Source of the DNA: Craspedostauros australis
Taxonomy: Eukaryota; Bacillariophyta; Bacillariophyceae; Mastogloiales; Achnanthaceae
Reading direction: 5' to 3'
DNA: 64,000 nt
Assembly (NCBI GenBank): GCA_026770025.1
Contig: JAMXDE010000013.1
Location: forward strand, 1,550,001-1,614,000
In this document: positions 1-10,000 of the stretch, one piece after another
How positions within the stretch are numbered: position 1 is the first letter of the stretch
Layout of the letters: each line of letters starts with the position of its first letter
Position numbers and translations under genes: made by a program
The notes under the pieces: model-generated
Seen by the model: the letters and a program-made list of their open reading frames with translations, nothing else
What the model was told of the DNA's origin: nothing
Databases searched by the model: none

Positions 1-2
1 TC

Positions 3-3000
3 ACGCAAGTGATTGATGTGGAGCCGATGCATGCAGCGGATGGCAGCCTCGTCCCGAACAGTACGGATGCGCACGCTCGCGTGCTGCATGTGTTCGTTCA
101 CATCCTCGATGACAACGGAGGCGTCTTCGACGACTCCAACGTCAGGGTGCGATCCGAGGGACGAGGTGTCGGCGATGGAGCAGTGGTGAGCGTTATCGTG
201 AACGCGCCACCCCCTGCTGTGCCTGACGTTGCACCACCTGTCGAGCCTGCCCCACCAGCGAGGCTCCCTCGTCGCTGCAATGCTGTTGTAGCTGGTGGCT
301 ATGCAGACACCTCCAATGACAGCGACACCACCTACGACGACAACGACAGGGGGGAAGGAACGCGTGCCAGCAGGAACAGGAGAGGAGGTCAGTTCGGGTA
401 TGATCCGCAAGAGGGGGAGAACTGGAGGCGCCCTGCTGTGATTCGCGTGATGGAGTTGCTCACGGATCACTTCGACATGAACGTGTTTACTTCCATGCCT
501 CCCAAGGGATTCGTGCTTGGCTGGAATTGCGACAGGCACACATGGTGGAATGTAACACGTGTGTGGGTCAACGTGGCTTCTGCGCTCTGGGGTGTCTTGC
601 TCCCCCAGGAGGAGTTGCCAACACGCCAGATGCAGCAGGTCGTGGAGTTTGTCCGCGCGCGCGCGGATCTACCGCCGCCTGCACTCGGTCCAAATCTGTA
701 CACCCTATGTGTTGGGGGGGAACAGACACTGGCTATCGCAGCTAGAGCTGTCCTCGCTGCATCTACGTCATTCACTAACAGCTCCGCAATCCTCTCTCGT
801 CACCTGGAGACCATGTCAGAGGAACAGCGTATTCGTGTCGAGCCTGCACGCACTGCAATCACCCGGAGTCAATTAACAACATTGCGACGCGCCTATGACA
901 TGTTCAGCCGTGGCGAACTCATCCCGCCAAAGGTTCTCCAGTATCGTGTGCGTGCTTGCAATCTGTCTGGTGTGGCATCATTTCTCATGACCACCGCTAC
1001 GTACAAGGCAGGCCTGAGTCACACGGTACAGTTCGGAGGCATCAAATTTGAAAATGTCCCCGTCTTCGATCGTGGAAGCACGTCAATCGAACAACTATTC
1101 GACATGTACGCGTCAACGACTAACAACCCAGTTGGAATGCCTGCATTCACCCTCATGACTAACCTGCTCACACGCAAAAGTAAGATCAAGACGGGCCTTT
1201 CTTCCTTCGAGAGTTACTTCTGGATGGCGACGGAGAAACTCAAACAGGCAATTTCGCGCCTAGTAGACCTCCTGAAGGCTAAGTATGAAACAGACGGAGA
1301 GGAACAAAACGATGCCAATGACGAGAGCGACAACGACAACGACAACGACGAGCCCAATGACGTCATCTCTCCACATGTGCGCACGGCCGATTCCCTCTTG
1401 AATGCACTCGAACTGCTTGTTGTGTTCCTCAAATGGGAGTTCACCGCCTCCCACATGCAGCTTCAGTGCGACGATCCAATGCATTCGGCCGCGTTCGCTC
1501 TCACCACCAAAAAGGAGAAGAAGAAGAAGGCAACAACCACCTCAACCAACCAACGCAAAGCACGCACCAACAAGCACAAACGCAAGAAGACCACTCTCAA
1601 AAGCGACACGCCAACCATCACAAATGACATTCCAGTGGTCACAACAAACGAACAACCGCGTAAAGTATGCAACCGTTGTGGATCAGCAATGCGATTTGTG
1701 AATGATCGTTTTGTCCCATTCGTCGAAATGCTTAAGGACAACGAACTCGCAGAACACAAGGACGAATTGCAATCAATGCTTGCGGCGGCGCCGGGATTCG
1801 CTGATGAAATCACTAATTACATGGCTCACAAAGTGCGTGCCAAAGTGCAATTCCGACAAATCGCTTTTTATCAATCCGAACTCAATGATAAGCCTGAAAG
1901 AGCCTATGTGGTACTTGACCATAAGCAAAAAATTCTACCAACAGGCCAAAGCGAAGCCCAACAAGAATATTGGGGGAAAAAGGGAATGTCACTGCTTGGG
2001 GCGATGGTCATCACGTGTCGCAACGACATTTTTACTTATCGGTTCATTGACATTGTGGTCGGTGGAAGACCGACACAAGACACTCTTCAAGTTGGTGCAC
2101 TGCTTGACATTGTGCAAAAAAAGGTCAAAGACATTCACCCATCCGTGACTGAGATCATCCTACAGAGCGATAACGCGTGTTGTTTCGCCAGTCACGAGCA
2201 CATCGCGCTCATCACATCGGTACTCAACAAGAACCTTGCAACACGAAAGGCCGCCAAAATCATCGCATGGATTTACACGGAGGCCCAAACCGGTAAGAGC
2301 ATGCTGGACACCCACTTCGCGTACATCACCCGTGTACTGCGAAAATACGTGCAAAGTGGCAAGGACATCAAGACCCCGTTCCAACTCTTCCTCGCGCTCC
2401 AAGCCGGTAACATCGCAGGTACGACAACGGTACTGGTCAACGCAGAGACCCTCGAAGGCAACATCACGACGCTTCCTGGCGCACCAAAACGACGATTCCG
2501 CGCGAACGGGCAACAGGTGCGTCAAACTCACGAGGTGAAGTATGATGATGACCAGGCGCGATTGGTGGCTGCATCTGGCATCACGGAAGACGTCGTTGTG
2601 AAGAGCGCTGAATGGGACGGCTGGATCATCAACCAGCTGGGCGTTGCCGATGTTCACACACACAAGTCCGACAAGCTGCCGATAACGTCCGAATCGTTCA
2701 GGAAGACGGACAAGACGCGAAAACTCGGGCGCACAGCGGCAGAGAGCAAGGGGCTGGTGTTCGGCAAAGCGATCCAAGACGTACAAGGATGCGTGCCGAC
2801 CGACCGCACCGCGGAGTTGAAGGACAAGACCGCAGAAACCGAACACCCACCACTCGCAGTGCCAGGCTGGGCGAGCAAAACCGTACGGATCAACGCGAAA
2901 CTACCAGACTACATCGCGGACAAATTGAAGGACATCAGTGAAGCGTCCGCGAAGGACTCGAAAAACAGACCGTCCGAACATGAAGCACACGAACAATTGA

Positions 3001-3371
3001 TGGCCAACGAAAGAACGAAAACTGACTGGTACGTACAACTGCACGCTAATCCCATGCGGGTGAAAGCATCGCTGTCTGCAGCGTACAACGCCAAACAACG
3101 CAAAGAAAAGAAGCAGGCTGCCCTCATCAAGGCAGAAACCAACACCAACACCAACCCAACAAACAAAGCAACAGCATCTGCAATCATGGCGACCCACAAT
3201 GCGCCAGCTGTAACAGAGGAGGAACGAAGAGAAGAAGAGTTGCAGAGAGAAGAAGAGGAGCTGAATCATCAGATGTGGTGTGATGCTCACACAATGAAGG
3301 CCAATGCAGAAAGTGAGGCTGTGTTGGATGATGAGACGGAAAATTGTGATGGGCATGAACTGCCGCGATAA
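3..3371 (+). CDS. DDE-like transposase, copy A (5' partial)
   Basis: The frame is open from the window edge, so no start is visible. By alignment with copy C it begins near residue 81 of that 1179-aa protein. Features in order: an acidic/serine-rich N-terminal region, a conserved central domain, a basic K/T-rich linker, a C-x2-C motif (KVCNRCGSAMRF), then the presumed catalytic core. The core has LDHKQKILPTG (first Asp), LQSDNACCF (second Asp) and YTEAQTGKSMLDTHF (Glu, with a further Asp). The C-terminal third is charged and probably coiled. The last ~10 residues differ from B and C, consistent with a small indel just before the stop. The role is inferred: cutting and rejoining the element's ends. 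The frame is otherwise uninterrupted, so this copy may be recent. Confidence 0.8.
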   Translation, partial: TQVIDVEPMHAADGSLVPNSTDAHARVLHVFVHILDDNGGVFDDSNVRVRSEGRGVGDGAVVSVIVNAPPPAVPDVAPPVEPAPPARLPRRCNAVVAGGYADTSNDSDTTYDDNDRGEGTRASRNRRGGQFGYDPQEGENWRRPAVIRVMELLTDHFDMNVFTSMPPKGFVLGWNCDRHTWWNVTRVWVNVASALWGVLLPQEELPTRQMQQVVEFVRARADLPPPALGPNLYTLCVGGEQTLAIAARAVLAASTSFTNSSAILSRHLETMSEEQRIRVEPARTAITRSQLTTLRRAYDMFSRGELIPPKVLQYRVRACNLSGVASFLMTTATYKAGLSHTVQFGGIKFENVPVFDRGSTSIEQLFDMYASTTNNPVGMPAFTLMTNLLTRKSKIKTGLSSFESYFWMATEKLKQAISRLVDLLKAKYETDGEEQNDANDESDNDNDNDEPNDVISPHVRTADSLLNALELLVVFLKWEFTASHMQLQCDDPMHSAAFALTTKKEKKKKATTTSTNQRKARTNKHKRKKTTLKSDTPTITNDIPVVTTNEQPRKVCNRCGSAMRFVNDRFVPFVEMLKDNELAEHKDELQSMLAAAPGFADEITNYMAHKVRAKVQFRQIAFYQSELNDKPERAYVVLDHKQKILPTGQSEAQQEYWGKKGMSLLGAMVITCRNDIFTYRFIDIVVGGRPTQDTLQVGALLDIVQKKVKDIHPSVTEIILQSDNACCFASHEHIALITSVLNKNLATRKAAKIIAWIYTEAQTGKSMLDTHFAYITRVLRKYVQSGKDIKTPFQLFLALQAGNIAGTTTVLVNAETLEGNITTLPGAPKRRFRANGQQVRQTHEVKYDDDQARLVAASGITEDVVVKSAEWDGWIINQLGVADVHTHKSDKLPITSESFRKTDKTRKLGRTAAESKGLVFGKAIQDVQGCVPTDRTAELKDKTAETEHPPLAVPGWASKTVRINAKLPDYIADKLKDISEASAKDSKNRPSEHEAHEQLMANERTKTDWYVQLHANPMRVKASLSAAYNAKQRKEKKQAALIKAETNTNTNPTNKATASAIMATHNAPAVTEEERREEELQREEEELNHQMWCDAHTMKANAESEAVLDDETENCDGHELPR

Positions 3372-4875
3372 CACTAGTTGTGGAGTTTTGTGGGTGGCAG
3401 ACCATGCTACTAAAACGAGTCTAGAGGCCATCCAAAAAGCACATCCAATATCTGCTTGTCATGCCATATCTCAACAACACATCGCTTAAAATTAAAACTA
3501 AACATTGCGCTCAGACGCCTGGCTATCTGTTGATCAGAATATCGAAGTTAAATGAGTATTGAAAATATTTTGGAAGTCATGTTGGTTTCCTGTGTGTTGT
3601 GTGGTGGATTCGGAAAAAAAAAATGGTCGATGGCACAATGTTGCCCTCCAATGAGCACACATGATCATCATCATCATCCTTGCATTTCAGCAAACTGATC
3701 AGATCATTCGCTCTGCATACCCCCCAGCTATCCGCTCCATGAAGGTTGGCCTCAGACATCGGCTCTGCATGCAGCAATGCAGCCACACACTGAAACAGAG
3801 CGATTTCGAAAAATCATTTTCAATCCGGATGCGGTATGGATACGGATCCATACCTCATCCATACGATCCTTGCAGCCCCTCCTTGTGCCCCTCGTGCATT
3901 ACCACGCTCCATGGCGACAGGCAGATGCATCCAGAATGGGCTGGGAGTGCATGGCTGACGCGGTACACCTCCATATGATGATGTGGTTGGGCATTTTTTG
4001 CTCCCACCAACAACGACCATTCTGCAGATATGGTCGGCTGCAGCCTCTTGTACACCGTCTCTGTGGCGCACGCTTCACGACGTGCATCTTCAAATGATGC
4101 CGCACGCATCTTGTATGGGTACCTTGGCGATTGAGGGGCGTCTTCCCATCGCCCCTCACCGCCAAAGCCACGCGACTGGTGCCAGGCGAGCCCCAACCAA
4201 AACTCCCAAAAACCACCTTTCTCTCCGCGCGGAGACCTTCCCGGTGCTCTGCGAGCCTCGAACTTCGAGGGGGCCTTCTTCTTGCCCTTCCTGAGGCGTC
4301 TTGCCCATCTGTAGGCGCTGATATGACCTGTGTGTGGCGTACACAGGCCAAAACCAACGAGCCGATTTGGAGCCAAATTGTGGCCGTATTTCTGGGGCCT
4401 ACGACGGCCCCAAATCAACCCCTCTTCCCGCCTCCGTTCGTCCACCCACCAAAAGCTGCGTGGAGATGACGGCGATGTGCTTGGATCTTGAATTGGCCGG
4501 CTGGTTGGTGCGGCGCCAAGCATACCGTTCGACGGCCATTGTGGTATTTTTTTGGTGTGGCTCCATTTTCATCTTGGTGTGTCGAGTTTGCCGCTCTCGA
4601 CCAGCCTCACATGTTGGGGGATGTGGAGATTTACCTCCAGTTGTTTCGACTGTCCAAAAAGACCACGACACAAAACACTCGAGGAGTACCAACCCCACTC
4701 AACCACTTCGCCACGAAGAAGCAAACCTGACGATGTTTCGCATCGTGATATCATTGGTGTTTCATGACGAAGCATCTAGTTGCGTGACGTCGATGACGGA
4801 TTGGATAAGCACATGATGGAATGAATGTAAAAGCGGATTCACCGCTTCCCCCAACATTCTACAACTAGTGCTATC
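3367..4875 (+). repeat. Embedded 1509-bp segment with its own inverted ends (copy A)
   Basis: The segment starts GATAACACTAGTTGTGGA just at the transposase stop and ends TACAACTAGTGCTATC. The two ends are inverted copies of an ~18-bp sequence. The same segment with the same ends lies at the same place in copy B (33778-35286), and by my coordinates it is also 1509 bp long. Copy C enters it at about 63633. It was therefore in the ancestor of all three copies. It could be an old passenger element that settled in the transposon, or an integral second module of it. Confidence 0.6.
3855..4523 (-). CDS. Hypothetical antisense frame in the embedded segment
   Basis: This 222-codon frame runs opposite to the transposase. 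I do not recognise the product. It is rich in Arg, Gly and Pro. A related but interrupted version lies on the plus strand of copy B (34080-35077), in the same orientation relative to the transposase. Shared landmarks include IWGRRRP, a C-rich patch followed by TGH, and EDARRE. Similarity between transposon copies alone could produce this, so coding status is uncertain. If real, it would be a second, convergently transcribed protein of the transposon. Confidence 0.25.
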   Translation of the reverse strand: MLGAAPTSRPIQDPSTSPSSPRSFWWVDERRREEGLIWGRRRPQKYGHNLAPNRLVGFGLCTPHTGHISAYRWARRLRKGKKKAPSKFEARRAPGRSPRGEKGGFWEFWLGLAWHQSRGFGGEGRWEDAPQSPRYPYKMRAASFEDARREACATETVYKRLQPTISAEWSLLVGAKNAQPHHHMEVYRVSHALPAHSGCICLSPWSVVMHEGHKEGLQGSYG

Positions 4876-5048
4876 GTGGATGGACTGTTGGGTGGTCCCA
4901 TCCGAACACCTGAAAAAGAGACTAAACAATTCAAAATCAGAACAATGTCGCTGAAACAAAGAACAGCAAAGGGTTAAATTGGATCGATGTAGTCGGTTGT
5001 CAAAGGCTGAAACCCGAAAGAGATCGAAAATTGCGCATATCCATCGGT

Positions 5049-5209
5049 CCATAAAACTTAAAATAGGATCTAACTCAAAAATCCATCGGTTAATTATTTG
5101 TATTAGACCTACAAGGATTACAAATATGTGGTTGGTTAGTATGTAGGAGAGAAAATTTCTGGAGGCCAATAACGGAGTGCAGGTCGACTCACTCGGGGGG
5201 CTCCTATGA
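5049..5209 (+). repeat. 3' terminal inverted repeat of transposon copy A
   Basis: Read from the outside inward, this matches 33448-33610 (B left), the inverse of 39325-39488 (B right) and 59401-59565 (C left). Shared blocks are GAGTGAGTCGACC near the tip, AATAATTAACC in the middle and TTTTAAGTTTTATGGA at the inner edge. The plus-strand tip is followed by CTATGAG. Confidence 0.8.
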
Positions 5210-5292
5210 GTTATTATAGAAAGCTGGTAACAGTGCTGCACTGCACCACACACACCTAACCTTTCTCGCCTTCTGTCTCTCTCTCTCTCTTT

Positions 5293-7196
5293 CTAGAACT
5301 CAGCGTTACCAGGGTATCTCGGAAATGCAATGGCTTCACGGATGTTCTCGATCCCGCACACGTAAGTCACCAGCCGCTCAAAGCCAAGACCGTACCCGGC
5401 GTGCGGCACGGATCCGTAACGCCGCAGATCCAGGTACCACCAGTAATCCTCGGGTTCCAAATCGCCCTTCTTCATCTTGTCGAGCAGCACATCAAGTCGC
5501 TCTTCGCGCTGGCTGCCGCCAACCAGCTCGCCGACGCCGGGAACGAGCAGGTCCATGGCGTTGACCGTCTCGCCGCCATCCTCGTCATTGTCGCGCATGT
5601 AGAATGCCTTGATCTGCTTGGGGTAGTTGTAGACGAACACGGCGCTGTCGAATTTCTCCTCGGCCAGCCATCGCTCGTGCTCCGTTGCCAGATCCGTGCC
5701 GAACTCGACGTCGGGGAACTGCCACTTGGATGGATCCTTCGCAATCTCCTCCTGCAAGAACGCAATGGCGTCGCGGTACGACACGCGCACGAAGGGCTGA
5801 TCGACGAGCTTGGACAGACGGGCCGTCAATTTCTTGTCGTAGAACTTCTGGAAGAACTGCAGGTCCTCGCCGCAGTTGTCCAGCACGTGCTGCACGACGT
5901 GTTTCAGCATGCCCTCGGCATTGTCCATGGCGGAATCGAGGTCGGCAAAGGCCATCTCAGGTTCCACCATGTGGAATTCGGCGAGATGCCGCGTCGTCTG
6001 CGAGTTTTCGGCGCGGAAGGTGGGACCGAACGTGTAGATGTCGCCCAAGGCGCACGCGTGCGTTTCGCCGCCGAGCTGGCCGCTGACGGTGAGGTAGGCT
6101 GGTTTGCCAAAGAAGTCCTCGGCGTAGTCGGCCTGATCCGTCGCGTCGCCGTCCTCCGTCTTGACCTTGGGGATGGTCGACACGTTGTCGAGGTCCAACG
6201 TCGTGACGCGGAACATCTCACCGGCGCCCTCGCAGTCGCTGGCCGTGATGAGCGGGGTCTGCACGTAGACGAAGCCGGACGTCTGGAAGAAGGAATGGAT
6301 GGCACCGGCCAGGTTGGATCGAACGCGCGCGACGGCTGCGACAGTGTTCGTTCGCGGTCGCAGATGGGCGAGGGTGCGCAAGTATTCGAGGGAATGGCGT
6401 TTCTTTGCCAATGGGTAGGTGTCACCAGGACATTCGCCGACGAGCTTCATGCTGGTGGCGGCAACCTCGACGGCCTGCTTGCCACCCTGCGACTTCACCA
6501 ATGGTCCCTCCACCACCACGGAGCATCCGGTTGTCAGCTTTCCAATTTCTGTGGAGTTATAAAGTGTAGAGTGTGCAGTGTCGAGTATCATATGCGACGA
6601 ATCGCACAGATAGTATCACAGACGTATTCACCGTGCATCATTTGTTCCGGTTTGGTTTGTTTTCAAAATGCACGAGTATATAGTTGCGCGAGTCAAAGTG
6701 AGATAGAGGAGAGCAGAGCAGAGTGCAGCAGGTCTCCCTATCAATCGACAAGATCAGCAGCAACCAATGCACACAGTATTGAAGCGCACTTTCCGTTGCG
6801 ACCACCTCAAATCGCATTACGAGTGCAAGTCGTTGACTACCATTCACAGAACAACTCACCATCCTTGGTCGCCGCATCGATGGTATCGAAGGACAGCACG
6901 CATTGAATTCCGGACAGACTGGACCCATCATTGACCTCCACAAAGGCCAGCGTCTTCTGCTTGCGCACCGTGCGCACCCAACCCTTGACGAGGACGGGAC
7001 CTTCCGAGGGTTCCTTGGCTTCCGACGTCTTGACGCGTGGGATGATCGCCGTCGCTGTGCTCATGGACATGGCGGCACCGCGACGCTGCTGTGAGGCAAC
7101 CATGCGACTGCTGAAGGCAGCCACGCCGCTGCGGCGAGCACAGCTCCACATGGCGGCAGTTTGCAAGAGCAACGTGACTTGGCGGCTGAATTTCAT
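5293..7196 (-). CDS. Asparaginyl-tRNA synthetase, two exons
   Basis: This class II aminoacyl-tRNA synthetase charges tRNA-Asn with Asn using ATP. Exon 1 is 7196-6860 and exon 2 is 6548-5293. The 311-bp intron (6859-6549) has a GTGAGT donor and a CACAG acceptor, and splicing rebuilds an unbroken 530-aa frame across the OB-fold (…[12 protein letters not shown]…). Domains: N-terminal anticodon-binding OB-fold (about residues 60-150), then the class II catalytic core with [15 protein letters not shown] (motif 2 type, matching AsnRS) and [10 protein letters not shown] (motif 3) near the C-terminus. The first ~50 residues are basic, Ser/Ala-rich and acid-poor, with VAAFSS, so the protein is probably sent to a mitochondrion, a plastid or both. 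A CT-rich stretch lies just past the stop. Confidence 0.93.
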
Positions 7197-8454
7197 TTGG
7201 ATGTGGGTGACTTGGTTGTGTCGATGTTAGTGATGCAATACAATTTGATGCTGTAGAGTATTGTGGTAGGCGAGAATGGAAAGTTAGTCGGAGGCTCGTT
7301 CAAACACTCTCGATTTCAACCTGGATTCAACGTTGGATTCCGTTCGTGTGGAGCACGTATTGGAGTCTGAGTGCGTGTTTGGGATCTTCTGAGTGATGAG
7401 ACTCGTGCTTGGACAGCGCGCTCTTGTTCTTCTTCGTCTTCGATGTGCTGATGGTTAGGGGTATTGGCACGGATACGAGCACAATCACAAGCAATGACAC
7501 GAGTATTCTTGTGCCTTCAAACACAAACACGATGGATCCTCTCTCTCTCTCGTGCTCCGTCATTCATCGGCGTCTCTCCCTTTCTCTCTCTCTCTCTGTT
7601 GCGCCATTGTCGTTGGGACTCTCTTCGCTTGATGGCTCTTCTCTGTGTTGTTTCCGTGATGGTGGCATGATGTGGATGATGGCGTTGGTCGTGCGTCAGG
7701 GATCTTTTTGTTGGTGGATTGATTGGTCCATGTGGTCGATCCATCTACGATCAATGCGACCACAGAAACACAGAAAATCCGGGCTTCCGATTTCTCCTTT
7801 CGCTCACATTTTGAGAACTCTGTTGGGGCGAACACGAACTACCGTGTCGGTGACTGAGGAACCAACATGCCCTTGTGTGTGTGTGGGAGGGGGTTGCCAT
7901 CGTCGGAGTTCCTCATGTATCCGTGTGCTCTCTCCGCGACGATGAGGCGACCAACTGCACACGGCGAGGCAACACGAAGGCGAACCGAAGCCACCCGCGC
8001 TGCTGCATCGCAAAGACAATTGGGGAGGCGAAACACTGAGAAAGAGAGAAGGCCGCACAAGAGAGAGATAGACGAGGACATCAAACACACCTCTTGACGA
8101 CGCGGCCAGAGACGCGGACACGGATACGACCACAACCACAGTCACAGAGCCACAGCCACAACCACAAAAACGGCTCACAATCAACATCAGCATCAGCACC
8201 AACAGCATCAGTGTTGCCGCCACCATCATCACAAACGCAATCCCAAATCAACATCGACATTGACATCACGAACACGGTCAATCAACTCCAGAAATCAATC
8301 TCTCGCACGCTGCGATTGCACCAATCCCATAAATCTCAACAGACACATTCTTACACACCCCTACCTCGCTACGATAACGAAACAAACGAAGCCACTCTGC
8401 ACGCTCTGCTACACTACACCGCACACAAGACCATAGATCACAACACCATCCATC
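7197..8454. other. Divergent intergenic region between AsnRS and the CBS gene
   Basis: This 1.26-kb interval lies between two outward-reading genes and should hold both promoters. It contains CT microsatellite runs (about 7539-7598) and a CA-rich, ACA-repeat stretch (8100-8240) that resembles 5' leader sequence of the downstream gene. I see no convincing conserved gene in it. Confidence 0.5.
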
Positions 8455-9362
8455 ATGCACGTCGGAGCTTTCATGGTACCCGCACAAAAGGTGGTGACAT
8501 GCCGCCCCAGCGATTCCGTACAAGACGTCCTCGACAAGATGGTCACGCGACACGTCGGGGCCATCGTGGTCTTCACGGAAGGAACGAGCCGCATTCCCAT
8601 CGGCCTCATCACGAAGACCGACCTTCTCATGGCCTACTCCACGAGAATCCCGCTGTACTGCAAGGCCGAGGAGATCATGACGCGAGACCTGGACAGCGTC
8701 CATGAGACCATGTCGCGCGATCAGGCTGCGCGTGTGCTGATCAGAAACCGTGCGCATCACGCTATCGTCGTCGACAAGGACGACAACTTCAAGGGCATCA
8801 TCAGCACCATGGACATTGCGATCGAGTGCGCGAAGGACGATCAAGCATGGCGTAAGTGGGAACTGACGCAACAAGTCGGCGATCAACTGCGCAATGACGT
8901 TGCAAGGATTCCGTGCAGAACTCTCTCTTTTCGGAACTGTGCGACCATCTATCCAGCAATGCACATGAACCGTTTCGCACGTCGCTGCATTTCACCACGT
9001 CGGTACTCGTGTAGAGTACGCGAATGTGTGTGTTTCTCTTTTCGCACTGTCGCGATCACAACTGCCCGATGCAGGGCACGATGAGTATGGTCCATTCACG
9101 ATTACTGACCCTGCGCGATGCCTTCTGCTCTTCTCTGCCTCATCCCTGTTTTCATTGCCGCGAACGTCACCTACAAACAGCATGGAACCGTTCCGCAGAT
9201 GGCAAATTCCACAAACCCACGGAAGACACGACGGACCACACCATAGAAGACAGTTCGAGCGACACCGTGGCTTCGGACGGCGATCAAGAGCGATCGCCAC
9301 GCAGTGCGGATCCCATCAACCCTTTCCAAAGCTTCTTTAACAACCTCGCTTTCTTGACCTAA
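8455..9362 (+). CDS. Small protein with two CBS domains, two exons
   Basis: Exon 1 is 8455-8851 and exon 2 is 9181-9362. The 329-bp intron begins GTAAGT and ends ACAAACAG. The spliced product is 192 aa. Residues ~1-60 and ~68-128 form a CBS pair. The first has VTCRPSDSVQDVLDKM and HVGAIVV, then IPIGLITKTDLL. The second has MTRDLDSVHETMSRDQAARV and HHAIVVDKDD, then FKGIISTMDIA. CBS pairs bind adenine nucleotides or similar ligands. With no attached enzyme domain this looks like a stand-alone regulatory CBS protein. The second exon adds a Ser/Asp/Thr-rich tail ending in a hydrophobic, Phe/Leu-rich stretch. The ATG at 8455 is the first in frame. It is divergent from AsnRS and convergent with BING4. 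Confidence 0.85.
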
Positions 9363-10000
9363 GTATCAGCCTTCACGAACGCACGCATTCTGCCTCGGAG
9401 CAGCGGCGCGCTCGATAACAGATCCAGTGTACTCGTATGGCACCAATTACGTATATCTGATATGCGTAAAGTGAGGTTGGTCGCAGAGCACTTGCTCAGC
9501 ATACAGTACACACGAAGAAGAAGAAAATCTTGTGCTCCAGCTTGCCTTGTGCCTTTCATGCAACACTGGAGAGGGCATGCGTGATCTCGATGCAGGTTGC
9601 AATCAGCGACGATACGCCAACAACAACACACACAAGAACTTCTATACTCTACCATACCCCCACGGTCCCATGAAGAACTTCACGGAGCTTCCCCCAACAA
9701 ACTCAATCCTCCACCATTCTACTCTAATAAACGATGCTGTACAAATTTTACACCATAATGTTGGAGAGTACTCTGCAGAATGTCGTTTTGAGAAACCTCG
9801 CAACAATATTGCAACAGCTGAGGAGCATTGAATGATGTTATACTATCCATCCACCCGTCAACCCATCAATGACATGCTCCGCAGACGTCAGTCAGATCGT
9901 CCAATAGGTACGAGTACAACGAGTTGTGCAGAAAGAAACACAACAGTTATGGCACCCTGCGAAGACTCGCACTCGCACTTGCACTCGCACTTGTACCACT
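9363..10000. other. Convergent intergenic region
   Basis: This interval lies between the stops of the CBS gene (+) and BING4 (-), so it should hold both 3' ends. Short repeats of CACTTGCACTCG type lie at 9967-9990. I see no gene. Confidence 0.5.

Larger units (their letters stand above)
1..5209 (+). mobile_element. TIR DNA transposon, copy A (5' end outside the window)
   Basis: This is the same element as copies B (33448-39488) and C (59401 onward). It holds a transposase frame (3-3371), then a 1.5-kb segment with its own inverted repeats (3367-4875), then subterminal sequence ending in the terminal inverted repeat at 5049-5209. The outer end reads GGTCGACTCACTCGGGGGG on the plus strand. Its inverted counterpart is seen at the left ends of B and C. 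The window opens inside the transposase, so the 5' repeat and about 80 codons are missing. The superfamily is unassigned: the DDE-like core and E-x3-GK-x3-D-x-HF motif point to an RNase H-fold transposase, but I cannot place it more closely. Confidence 0.85.

Noticed and set aside
5401-6906. 501-codon plus-strand frame opposite AsnRS
   Set aside because: It overlaps the conserved synthetase exon and runs straight through its intron. It has no domain of its own.
8278-8964. 228-codon minus-strand frame over the CBS gene
   Set aside because: It is the shadow of the CBS pair on the opposite strand.
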